Assembly (NCBI GenBank): GCA_028622995.1
Contig: JAJQJQ010000033.1
Location: 2,728,001 to 2,792,000 of the forward strand
DNA: 64,000 nucleotides
Direction: 5' to 3'
Origin: Panagrolaimus kolymaensis
Taxonomy: Eukaryota; Nematoda; Chromadorea; Rhabditida; Panagrolaimidae
The position numbers and the translations under genes were made by a program. Each line of letters starts with the position of its first letter. The stretch's first letter is position 1. Shown in pieces: positions 48,915-60,354 of this stretch. The notes beneath the pieces are model-generated. The model saw nothing but the letters and a program-made list of their open reading frames with translations, made no database searches and was not told where the DNA came from.

Positions 48915-51900
48915 ATTCTTTTACAATTTAATTTATTTTTCTTGAATTTTCGAAAATTCTTTTTTCAATTTTTGTTATTACATTTACTATTATAAAGTTT
49001 CTAATTTCTAAAATAATAATATTCAGTTTAATTCAACAACGCCCATCACAAACTTTGCATTTTCTGTAAAAGCATTGCTTGTTTATTTTTTTGATTTTAA
49101 AAAGTTTTTACCCGACATTTTTGTTGTGACATTAGTAAAACAACAATATTTTACCACATAAAAAAGGCAATAAAGGTATTTTTTTTATTGAATTCCTACA
49201 ACATTCATTTATTTTTTATTCGATTCCATTTTGAACTCTCGTCCTTCTTTTCTTTGTTGCAACTTTTTTTTCAACTATAACGACGACGAAAACCTTGTTT
49301 ACAAAATATTTATATTTCCGTTCTTCTTATTGCTAAGCTACCGTGTCAATAATATTCAATATATCTATCTACGAAAAAAAAAAACGATGATCACCTTTTT
49401 TAGGTTCACTCAAAAAAAACAAAAAATGGTGGGTAAAAGGCTAGTTTTTTTTGTGATTCCTTTTTTGGATGACCGAGTTGAACTTAAAAGTCTCAAGAAG
49501 TCCTCATTTATTTTTCTTTACCAACCGGAAAGCGATCACCTTTTACTTACTTGATGCTGCAATCATTGTCGCCTACTTCACTGCTCTTTACTACCACCAC
49601 GCTAACCACCAACTAGTTTCTGGACCATTCTAAGTTCTTCACCAAACTTAATCGATGAGTCCCTCTCTCATATTCATTCACTCATTCATTTTTTTGTTCC
49701 TCTAATAACTCAAACTTATCGGGTTTTTTTTCCTGGGTTATTTATTACTTTTTTTTATTACTTTTTGGAATCATGAGAATTTTTAGTATTTTTTTAAGGG
49801 AAACATGGAGTCATTTTTTTTAACAAACATTTGAATATCGCATTTCATGGTCAGCTTTGTTGTTGTTGTTTTTATTTATGGCTGTATTTATTTTCTTACT
49901 ATTTTGTTTGAATCTCAAACGCGTAAAAAATGCGCTTTTTTTTCTTCTAGAAAGTGTTTAGTTTTGCCTACAATTTTTGTCTTTTTGAGCTTTTTGGTAT
50001 TATTTTTGCACCAACCTTTTTCCCCGTAAAAAATCTATGGTATCATGTTTTGTTAAATTAACATTTTTTATATCGTTTAATCTTCTATTAACTACGTTGA
50101 TACTACTGTACCAATACCAATACGAAATCTTGACCTTTATCAATTTTTCACCAAACCTCTTTTTTTGCCATTTTATTTGAACACTTTCCTTAACAAATAA
50201 TATTCTTCACAACAACAAACATACATATTTCTCAAAAACTTTGTTCGATCGTTGCTGTTTTTTTCTTCATGCTAAATTTGGCAAGCTTGTTGTTGACGCT
50301 TGATATTTCAAGGTCTTTCTTCTTTTGTAGTCGTTCACTTTTTTATATTGCGACGCCGCTCTTTTTTTCCTTGCGTTGTCGTCGTCGTTGTTTGTTTCGA
50401 TATTCAACAAGCTAATCCTCGGGTTCGTCTCAATTTTTTTTGACCGTTATTTTTTTTATATACGATTTATTCTTTTTATTCGTTTGACAATTACGGACGC
50501 AATCAAAGTAGAACCATTATAAAAATAAATAAATACTCGGAGGAAAAATAAAATCCACATCATCTCTCCTCTCCCGAAGAAAATGACAGCAGATTCTTCT
50601 TCAAAGAAATTAGAAGAAAAAAAAGAAAACAACAGAGATTAATTTTGTTCAAGAATCTTCTGCTTGCTTATTTATTTACATTTTTTTATTTCTCCATCAA
50701 ACATTTGACACTTTTATGAGATAAAATTATTTTTGGAGGTTAAAAATAAATAAAGAGATAGTTTTTAATAAGAATTTTTAAAATTTTAATTATAATATTA
50801 ACTTTATAGAAATTGGCATTGAAAATTTTTATTTTGCTTTTTTAACTATTTTAAATTTTTTGACTTTAATGGTAGCTGCTGCTGCTTCTCTTGAACCTTT
50901 TTCAAAACAAACCAAGGTCATAGTCCTTTTTTCCTATCTCACGGTACCAAATTTAGCACATTCAAAACCTACATTTTTTTCAAAACTTCTTGTATACATC
51001 GTTGTTGGTGAACAACATACGAAAAAATAAAATCACTCATATTCTAAAAGGGTATTCAATAGAAAAGATACTTTTCCATTGTTATTTTTCAAAAAAAGGT
51101 GCGATGAGCATTTCAAAAAACCAACCAACTTTTTTCCGATAAGTACAAATCCGAAGAAGAAAACTTTTTCATACACATCCTTTTTTGACTTTTTTAACAT
51201 TGTTTTTTCTTTTGTCTGTGCTGCAATATCTTTTGTTATTTACACTTTTTCTTGAATAAAAAAAGAAGTTTAAAATAGGATTTGTTTTAAAAAAAAATTA
51301 AATCTGAGACAATCAAAAAGAGTGTAAAGGTAGGTTGCTGACCGTAGTCTTCTTTTTTCTTTTGTTTGGGTATATTGACGCTTGTTTTTCTTGGAATGCG
51401 TCTTTGAGAGTGCCAAATTTTTTAGAAAATATTCTTTTTGTTTACTCAAGTTTTTGGTTTGTATCGGCGGTGATGGTCTTCGTTTAATCCCATCTGTAAG
51501 CACAAATTTTTAATAGAGCTTTGTATTTTTCAAATTTTAAGAAATTTATAAAATAAAATAGAAAACTAGATATGCGTGGATTCTTTTTCATTTTATTAGA
51601 ATGAGATGATTCAAGTTTTGATCAACACCGTTTTTTTAAATACAAAATTTCTTTTCCTGAATGCATAAAAAGAGGCTTACCTGCTGTGAGAGAGCAAGTT
51701 GGAGATTATTTCACGATGATGGCCAACGGGCAAATACTTTATCTTCTTCTTTCATGCTCATCAAAGAAGATTCATCTCTCTTTAATATAAATGCAAACAG
51801 TTGTTTACTTTCTTCTTCGTATACATGAATGCAATGCTCACGGACGCTCTTATTCTTTTTCCTCTTCCGCAATAAAAAAGAAGTGAATGAATCTTCTTTT

Positions 51901-52559
51901 CCCTTCCACTTTTTCAAAGAGGAAGGTTTTGCTTGATTTTTCTTTTCTTCAAGAATCATTTAATCTCATTTGTTAATAAATACTAATTCTTTCTCTACTC
52001 TTTGATTTCTTGTAATACCACCCAATTTTTTTTATTGTGTTATAATTAATTTAACAAAAAATGTTAGCCTTTTTTTCTCTTCACCTCGCTGTGTTGCTTC
52101 TCGTTTTTCCTTAGGTAAAAACCTTCACCTCCATGTCCCTTTTTTTTTAGTTCTTCAAAATTCCTTTTGTTCTTAAATTTTGGTAATCAAAATAAAAAAA
52201 AAGGTAAACGAAGCTGCCAAATCTTACACCAAGCTTTTTTCGGAAAGACCCAAAGGAAAGCAAAAAAAACTAGTTCAAAGTCTGTGTCTGCGCATCCTTT
52301 TTTTGTTGCTTGATGCTTAAAAGATAAGTGGGAAGAAGAAGAAGCCTTGAGGCAAGCAAGTAAGCAACAAAAGAAATTCGTGTTGATTAATCAAAGGATT
52401 TTGTAATATACTTGTGTAATGCATCTTTTTTCTTTGTTTTTTCCTTGATAATTTTTTTTTGATTCAAGTTTTCAGGAATTTATACAATTATTTCAATGCT
52501 TTTGAGGAAAGCTTTCTTGTAAAAAAACCAAAGCCCTAAAGGGAAAAATATTCGAGATC
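48915..52559. other. Gene-free region (3.6 kb)
   Basis: Very T-rich on the plus strand, with many poly-pyrimidine tracts and short repeats. Open frames at 49231-49554 and 51711-51959 are low-complexity with no start or acceptor context. No RNA gene is recognisable. Confidence 0.45.
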
Positions 52560-55450
52560 ATGACTGCCTCAGCATACAGCTGCCAAATACAGGTAAATTT
52601 TTTAGAAGTTAATTTTCATTTTGAATAAACATTTTGTTCTAAAATGCCTTTTTTTCCAGGGTTGTAACCTAATATTAATAGTGTTGGGCCTTGCTTGTGT
52701 TGGTTTAGCTGGTAGCCAATTTTCTAGAGTTGGACTTGATAATTATCGAGATATTGATTTAAGATTACTAAATTTTTTTCATATTTTAACTGGTTTAATT
52801 GGCTTTTATTGTGTTTCAAGAAGTCATGGAAGTATTGTTGCTAAAACTTTATATGCTGTATCAATTAATTTTTCTATTGCAACTGCCATTTTTTACGGGT
52901 TTACCACTTATAGAGTAAGTCTTTGGTTTTATTAATAGAAAAAAGGTGACAAATAATTTTATTGTATCAAAAACCAAAAAATTTTTAGATAGTAGATACA
53001 TATCGTCAACTTTTACGTCTCCAAGATATTCAAGGTTTTCAACAAGAATATGGAGACGATATAAATAATTATGTTGGAAAAATTGTGATATCTTCTGTAA
53101 TGATTGGAATATCAGCAGCTATAGCTTTAACATCCATGATTGCTGTATTAATTTTGGATAAATTAGTTGTAATTGATGGTTCACCTAATTGGATGGCATT
53201 GGGACGGGAACATGAACTGGAAATGAAATACAATATGACCCAATTAACTTCGGTGGCTGTGATTAAATTGGTGCTTGGTTTGGGCACTCTTGGGCTTGCA
53301 GCATTGTAAGTTGTTAATGTTAAAATACAAGCTTTCCAAAATAAGCCTGTTATAGCCTTGAATACGAACATGAGCTTGTTGGTGGACGAGATAATTATAT
53401 TAAAATTGCATTGGATCATATCGCTGCAATGTTAACTGTAACAAGCGCCATCATTGATTTATACGCTGTTTTAGGAAAAGGACACAACTTGCTAAATTTA
53501 AAAGTTAGTTTTAGAAACACTTTCAAAAAAAAAAATCAAATTTTGTGTGAAAACTATTTTTAACGATTCTGAGATTAAAGATTTTCAATAGCTTTACATT
53601 TTTCATTTTATTGTCAAAATTTTAGGTAAGCATAGCATTTTCAATTATTTCAGCCGTTTGGACTTTAAAATCCGTTGATAATGGAATGTTTCCATATTAT
53701 AAAAATGATTTGCGTTATTATCGAACAGTGAATAATCTCAATGGTACTAAACTCTAAAACATTCTCAAATTTCTTGAAACTCCTTTTTTAGAGCCAACAT
53801 TATCATCATCCGAAGCTCCAAAATATATTATTGTAATTGTTCATGGAGTCCTTCTTGGTCTATTTTGCCTTTTATTTCTTCTCTCAGCATTTTCGGCAGT
53901 TTTAGCTGGATGTTGTGTTCGACGAAATTCATTTAGTTTTGTATCTGCAATTCCAAAAGAACTTCGAATGCAAACAAGATTTTTATCTGCTTTACATATC
54001 CTTTGGGCTGCATGTTTGGTGGTGCTAGTTCTGCTTGGATTATGTAATTTACCTTGGAATAATGTTAGTGTTTGGAACATAAAGATTATATAATTGAGTA
54101 ACACTTTTAGGATTTTATCGGTGGTGATTTACTATGGCAAGCCACACTTTTCTTTGCTGTCGCGGTTATTGGAAGCACTAATTTTAAGTTCGTTTTTTAT
54201 GTTCCACGTAAAATTTAACTTTAAAAGTTACTAACATTTGGGAGGGAAGAAATTCTTCGTTTAAATCTTATTTTTTCTTATTTGAATCTTTTACAGTATC
54301 ATGACCACAACTCGGTTCACTTTTAATGTCATTGTATTTGCAATAGCGGTTGAAAAAACGTTAGCAAGTGTAAATCTCATTTATCAATCATTCACATATG
54401 ATGATTATCGTAGAGCAGGAGGTGATAATTATACAGGCAGAATTGTGCTTCATTGTTGTCAATGTGGCGTACAATTTCTTGGAGCTGTAACAGCTTTAAC
54501 GGGAGCAGTACTTTATGGAAGAGCCATAACTAAAATTCCTCATCCTCATTCATCATCTTCAAATTCCTTTCATTCAGTTATTTCTCTTGGAGTTTTATTT
54601 TATGGTGTGGTACTAACTGGCTGCTACATCGTATTTGAACTGGGTAAATGGAGATATTCCGAAGCTCCTATGGAAGTTCCATTTTATCGTCTTGGTAACG
54701 GTCCTCTTGCAATTGCCACATTTATTGTTCAAATTTTATGTGGGATTTATCCCAAACTGTTATTACCTGCAACCATTTTACAAATCATTATCGCATCTTT
54801 AGCTTTATTTGTTATCAATAGTGCTATCACAAATGTTTATTATTTGGTAAAAGAAATTCCTTAATATCATTCCAGTCTTTACACTTTAAAATTTTCAGCA
54901 AGCCCTACTTGGAGCTGACGATATTCTTCGAACAAATCCAAGCCAAGATACCATCCTTCAAATTGCAGTCATTCTTGCAGCTGCAAGCGCTCTTGCATGC
55001 GTAATTGCAACATTTTCTAGTGTTATTTGTTCTTTGAGATCTTCATATCTTTTACATCATCGAAATCCATCAAGCGAATCCACAGCTGTAATGCCCCTTG
55101 AAGGTTCCTTCAATACAATGGCTTCATCGCCTCAAACTTTAGCCGTTCAACCAATGGAAGAGCAAACAGTTTATTGGTCAGCTGACGAAAATCCATATTT
55201 TTATCAAACATCAAAAAGGTATTATGGACAACCATATAATATTGATACAGGATTTTATGGTTATGTAAGGCCCATGTCTCCTAATACAACAACTCCAACA
55301 CCAATGGGAAATGGATTTAATAATAATGGTAATAATAATATTGAAACATATGGTGGTCAAAATTCTGTGAGAAGTGTGAGAAGATTTGCTGCAACAGCTG
55401 GTACACAAACTCAAATGGTTTATCCATTTACTGGACGATCAGAAATGTAA
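52560..55450 (+). CDS. Polytopic membrane protein with internal four-TM repeats
   Basis: Nine exons (52560-52592, 52660-52914, 52989-53305, 53356-53503, 53626-53743, 53792-54063, 54111-54187, 54297-54846, 54899-55450) encode 773 residues in one frame. I count about 15-16 hydrophobic segments in four groups. The loop and next helix of several groups repeat a pattern: GLDNYRDIDLRLLNFFHIL, GGRDNYIKIALDHIAAML and GGDNYTGRIVLHCCQCGVQF, each followed by a similar helix; a weaker fourth is IGGDLLWQATLFF. A soluble tail of about 130 residues is Ser/Thr/Tyr/Asn-rich (GYVRPMSPNTTTPTPMGNG). I do not recognise a known transporter or channel signature. The pattern suggests four fused tetraspan (claudin/MS4A-like topology) units, which is inference. 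Exon 7 ends with a GTTCGT donor. Confidence 0.88.
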
Positions 55451-56080
55451 TCAGTGTTTGTAGTAGTAAAAAAAGTCAATTTAATGATTTTAGATTAGCA
55501 TACAATAATCGTTGATATGGCATAAATATTATAAAATTCCATATTAGCCATCATTACAACATTAAAAGGCAACAAACAATAAACAGTTGCTTCGCTTTGA
55601 TTCAATTATTTCCTTTCATCCAATAAAAATAATAATGTATATACATCACCTTTTCTAATCTTTGTTAATTTTTGTTAAACGTCGAAATAAATGCAACAAA
55701 AGAGTGTGTTTAAATAAAAAAGGATGATCAAAAATTATTTATTTTCTCAAAGTAGTGAGAAAGACAAATTTACATTTCTATCATTGAAAACAAATATGTT
55801 TGCATTCCCATTACTCATAATATCTTTAGGGCGAAGTGAAAATTTTTGTATGAAACTATGAAAAATTTCGAGATAAACGATGGATAATACTTCCAAAAAA
55901 AGATTCAATCCAAGCCCATCTCATAGCTATCCCAAGCTCGCTTTTCATACTTCAATACCAACAAAGTTTACAAGAAAAATCTTTATACGTGAATAATAAA
56001 CACATGTAATACAGAATATAAAAAAAACAAAATTACACAAGACAGAACATAATATTAATGGTTATTAAGTGACAGATAGT
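55451..56080. other. Convergent intergenic region
   Basis: 630 bp of 3' flank with several AATAAA words on the plus strand (for example at about 55577 and 55624). No gene is seen. Confidence 0.5.
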
Positions 56081-56953
56081 TTATTTGTCAGCAATGGTAA
56101 TTTGTTCACGAGGTGGCCACTTAAGTTCACGGAAGCTTTGATTATCATCCAATGTTGCAACCTGAAAAAGAATACTGATAAGATAAAAAAAGAACACAAA
56201 AAAACTTACGTCTTTTTTGGGAACATCTGATGTAAATAAACGATGAGATTTCATATTGAACCCGATTGATTCACAGTAAATAATCAACCATTTAACAGGT
56301 TCATTCATACGGAATCTTCGAATTTGATGATCGCCTGAAGGAAAGCGCAAACGGATTGTAATGATATCCTTATCAGTTGCTGATGGCTCTGATGGCAAAG
56401 ATTCTTTAAGCTTTTGTTGATAAGCAAGAGCGGCTTCTTCTTCACGTTTCCGAGCTTCTTCGGCTTCTTGTTCTTCACGAGCATTCCGTTCTTCATCTTC
56501 TTTTTTAGCTTTATCACGAGCTTTAGCATTTTCGTATTCTTCATTTTGTTGATCAAGAAGTTGGCGACGTTGAGTATTTTCGTGAGCAAGACGTAGACGG
56601 CGTCGTTCAGCATTTTGTTGATCGAGAAGTTGAATACGTTGAGCAATAAGACGTTCAATTGAAAGATGTGGGCCACGATCAGTTTGATCAATGCTTGAAT
56701 CCATTTCAACATCCCCGATGATATTATCCATAATATCGTAAGCTTCATCATCATACGAAAAATCATCGGAATCTTCTTCATAAACTTCATCATCACTTTC
56801 AATGGGGATAGGAATGACATCGCCCTGAATGGAAGCAGCTACAGCAGCATTAGGAACGACGACGACTTCATCATCGATGGTAATAACTTCATCATCGCTA
56901 TGAATGGTGATAACTTCATCATTGCCATGATCACGATTTTCTTGACGATCCAT
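56081..56953 (-). CDS. UBX-domain protein, acidic N-terminus
   Basis: Two exons (56953-56210, 56161-56081) encode 274 residues. The N-terminus is strongly acidic with tandem DEVITI/DEVITIDDEVVVV blocks (residues about 12-32) that look like SUMO-interacting motifs. A charged coiled coil (about 100-190, RRRQLLDQQNEEYENAKARD and similar) precedes a C-terminal UBX domain (about 192-274: IITIRLRFPSGDHQIRRFRM, KSHRLFTSDVPKKDVATLDD, SFRELKWPPREQITIADK). UBX domains bind the N-domain of p97/CDC-48. The canonical FPR turn reads VPK here, so affinity may differ. There are no UBA or thioredoxin-like UAS domains, unlike FAF1 and UBXD8, although the UBX resembles the FAF1 type. The ATG lies about 40 bases after a TTTTAG acceptor. 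Confidence 0.87.
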   Translation of the reverse strand: MDRQENRDHGNDEVITIHSDDEVITIDDEVVVVPNAAVAASIQGDVIPIPIESDDEVYEEDSDDFSYDDEAYDIMDNIIGDVEMDSSIDQTDRGPHLSIERLIAQRIQLLDQQNAERRRLRLAHENTQRRQLLDQQNEEYENAKARDKAKKEDEERNAREEQEAEEARKREEEAALAYQQKLKESLPSEPSATDKDIITIRLRFPSGDHQIRRFRMNEPVKWLIIYCESIGFNMKSHRLFTSDVPKKDVSFFVFFFYLISILFQVATLDDNQSFRELKWPPREQITIADK

Positions 56954-57710
56954 AGTTGCGAAAGTTGAATAAAGCTTTATACGAGAACAATAACCTAAAA
57001 TGGAAGAAATAAAATAATGTGGAAAAAAACACGCAAAATTAACAAGAAATACGAAGAGATATGGTGGTAGCTGTGATTTATACAATGGAGGGTTATCCAG
57101 TAAGTTAATTCGTATTCAAAAGTAATAGACAAGTTAAACATTTTCGACAAAAATAAATGAACGCTGGACAAAATGAAATAATAGTGGGCAATAAAAATAA
57201 ATAAAAAAAATTGAAACATGATTCGATTTGAAAAAGGATGAAAGTTGAGAGAATACAGAAAAGAATCTAGCAAAATATTGGGTAAATTGCAAGTAAGCTG
57301 CAGATAAATCATGCTGCATGCATTTTGTAAACGGCGCTTATTCAAAACAGTATGCAACACACTAACTTACCTAATTTAAAATTCTTAGCAACTTCTGTTG
57401 AGACATCGTCAAACTTTAAAATCTTTTGGAACTGTTACTACATAGAAAAACAAAGGTAACCTAACCATTAGATGCAACAATAAAACTGCTTTTGTCAAAG
57501 ATTTAAATAAACCTGAATCTCTCATCTAATGCACTAATAAAAAAAACTATAAACATCTCCATAAAAATGCCATAAGAAAGTCTTTAAAAAAATAGTTAAG
57601 TTTATTTTATCCATTTAAAGTTAATAATATGGTTTACAAAATGACGGTACGTTGACTATATAATGGTTAGTTAAAAAGTTAGTACAGAAATAAATTAAAA
57701 CATGAAAAAT
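56954..57710. other. Intergenic, PUF 3' flank and UBX promoter
   Basis: 757 bp, AT-rich. The open frame at 56995-57360 is low-complexity and overlaps the probable 5' UTR of the UBX gene, so it is not called. Confidence 0.5.
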
Positions 57711-59436
57711 TTATAAAATAGAATATCCTAATTCAGTTGAAAGAGTTTCAATGATCTTTTTACCAGATGAATATTTCAAGAGAGCTGGAGCATTACGAAC
57801 AATCCGCTGAGAAAGTACATCGAACCATGGAGCTTTTCCTTGACGTTTTCCATGACGAATTTTGATTGCCATATTAAGAAGACGTTGAATAACATAATTT
57901 CCAAATTGGTCAAACAGCATTTGATCAAGACAATCACGACCGTTCCTAAAAATAATAAAGGTTAATCATGAATCATGGCATAGAAAAATGGTGAAAAGCG
58001 TTAAGCAACTCAAAGATATTCCCGAAAAATTTATAGCCACAATAGTAAAAAAAATTACTTTGGATGGATGCCATTTCCGAAAGCTTCTTTGATCATTTGG
58101 TCAAATAAATACTCAGGTGCGCATTCAAAAGCGTGTTCAACAACATGAGATGAATACTTTGCTTGTGAAAGACTGACGATATTTCCAAGAAGTGCATTTT
58201 TGATGATGCGATCACGATAAACTTGAAGAGAACGATGCTTGACGATGTATTGGATGATATAATTTGCGTATTCATCTTGAGAAAAGCGAAAAGCTTTACG
58301 CGAAATTCTATCAACCAATGAACGAATAAGAGTTCCTTCGACGCATCTAGAAAAGTTGAGGTAAATAAAAAGTAAAATAAAGGTACACAAAAATACTTAC
58401 TCATCTTTCAAAATTTCACCTTCATAGTTCTTTGTGAGTTTTTCAAGACAAAATTGAATAACACGGCATCCAAACTTGTTGCAAATCATGCGTTCCATGT
58501 TTCCAGAAAGGCACATTTCTTCAATAACAAAGGCGTAATCTTTCGATGGAACAGTTTCAATGATTTTTTGAAGAACATGGTTAGCACTTTGATCAGCTCC
58601 CATAGCTTGAACATAACCACGAAAAGCATTCAATAAAGGTTCAAGCATTTTGACAGGAAATGTATCAATGGCTTTTTGAACAACACGACATGAGAATCGA
58701 TTGAAAGCCATATCAGCAGCTTGTTGAGCAAGAACATCAATCATTTTTTTGCCATAAGTTGAACCAGCTTCTGTGATCATCTTCTAAAAAACCACAAAGT
58801 TTAAAAGATAAACTATGAAAAAATACTAGCCTGAATGACAAAGTTTCCGAACATGTCCATAGAAAGATTGTAGATCGATTGAGAGTCAAAGAGCATGTCA
58901 TAGAGTTTACGACGAAGAGGAGAATCTTCTGAAGGAAAGTTGTCTTGAATGTATCTAAAACGAAACATGTATTAGTATGAAAAAAGCAATGATAAAAAGA
59001 TAACTTACTGACTGCCTTTCTTGTCTCTTACACAAACAAAGAAAAGGTCGAGTTCAACGATATCTTTAAGGGTGAAATCTTCAGTAAAGTTTCCATCTTC
59101 ATCGAACAACCATTCAGGCATTTGACCACGACCAGACAAAGTTAAGCGGTTCATTTGGAGCATCACAGCATTGTATCCAAAATCAGCAATCATACCACCA
59201 TGAATTGGTTGTAAAGCATGATGATGAATTCCAAGAGGATATGGAGCAGCAATGGAGTAATACTCAGGAGAAGAACCCTACAAAAATACATGCAATATAA
59301 AATAAAACCAAAAAAAAAGTTGAAAAAAGAGACTCACCGAATTGTTGTTAACATAGGTGCCAACAGGCATGCCACCAGCCATGTTACTAGCAGGAATGAT
59401 CATATTTGTTTCAGGACAGTAGTAGATAGTACTCAT
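57711..59436 (-). CDS. PUF-family RNA-binding protein
   Basis: Six exons (59436-59338, 59277-59009, 58954-58831, 58783-58401, 58346-58059, 57945-57711) encode 465 residues. After a short N-terminus of about 115 residues, the Pumilio homology domain fills the rest with eight repeats. Recognisable helices: KKGSQYIQ, FGNFVIQKM, FSCRVVQKA, QSANHVLQKI, FGCRVIQFC, YANYIIQYI, YSSHVVEHA and FGNYVIQRLL. PUF proteins bind UGUR-type elements in 3' UTRs and repress mRNAs, commonly in the germ line. Repeat 7 keeps the S-x-x-x-E pattern that reads G of UGU. An insertion (IHPKNGRDCLDQML) separates repeats 7 and 8, as in FBF and related nematode PUFs. Which C. elegans puf gene is closest cannot be told by eye. 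Intron 3 begins with GC. Confidence 0.96.
58784..58830 (-). other. GC-AG intron in the PUF gene
   Basis: The 47 bp intron starts GCTAGT after CAG and ends TTTTTTAG. It joins FGNFVIQ to KMITEAG inside a conserved Pumilio repeat. The only nearby GT would break the frame. Confidence 0.85.
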
Positions 59437-60354
59437 GATGAACAGAGTTACGGATAATGTTAGTGTTATTAATAGCCAACGAACCGTCAGAAATTAGTTA
59501 AATTAAAGATGATGACAAGCTCATACACAGTCAAACAGCTCAAAAACAGTTTGGAAGAAGAAGAAAAAAAATGTTTGCAATCTCAAAAGTGAAAGTTAGC
59601 CGCGAGTCGCTGATGTCGCGAGCATTCATCACTCGCATGTTTTTGCCAAAAGTGCTCGTTCACTTCTTTTGACCCGCGCACAACGAATATTCTATCATGC
59701 TTCCATTCGTCTCCCACACATTTTTAAAACTATCTTGAAAGCCGCTGAAGAAGTTTTTTTGACTTAATTTTTTAGTCCTCAAAGATGTTGTTGAAGTTTT
59801 GTATTCAAAGTTGCTAGTAACAAGCATTAATTTAAGACAATCTTACACCGTTATTAAAATTATTTAGCTATAAATTTTTATACCCCAAATTAATGTGTGT
59901 ATTATTATGATCAAACAAATCTTTTTATTTTTGACTGATATCAATTACAGATCAAAATAGATAAACCACATTATATCTCCTCCAAACGAAGATTACATTT
60001 TTTTAAATTTTGTTTATGGACACACAAGGACATTATTGAATTTATTGTATTACCTGATATTTAACTCAATGAAGGAAAAAACCTTCTTCGATGTTGATCA
60101 TTCCAAACATAGTTGATTTTTTGTTTTGTAGCGATGTATTTGGATTCAAAAGGCTATATCAGGTTAATGTTTTATTCATTTATTTATTCCAAAATAAATA
60201 CTTGGTAAATATTAAATAAATGGCAACATAACTTTTAGTAATTTAATTTTCTCGAATATTAAAAAACTATACAATTTTTCTTTGGCCACAATCATTTAAA
60301 AAAGCAGGATAAAAATAAAAGTAAAAAGGATGAAATCAAAGTTTTTTGTTTATT
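59437..60354. other. Intergenic, PUF promoter and globin 3' flank
   Basis: 918 bp. The part next to the PUF start (59580-59700) is less AT-rich than its surroundings and likely promoter. Nothing else is seen. Confidence 0.5.

Noticed and set aside
51711..51959. 82-codon minus-strand Lys/Glu-rich frame
   Set aside because: Composition is explained by the purine-rich strand; no conservation clue, acceptor or partner exon.
56995..57360. 121-codon minus-strand frame upstream of the UBX gene
   Set aside because: Phe/Leu/Ile-rich reading of AT-rich DNA that overlaps the likely trans-splice acceptor and 5' UTR of the UBX gene.
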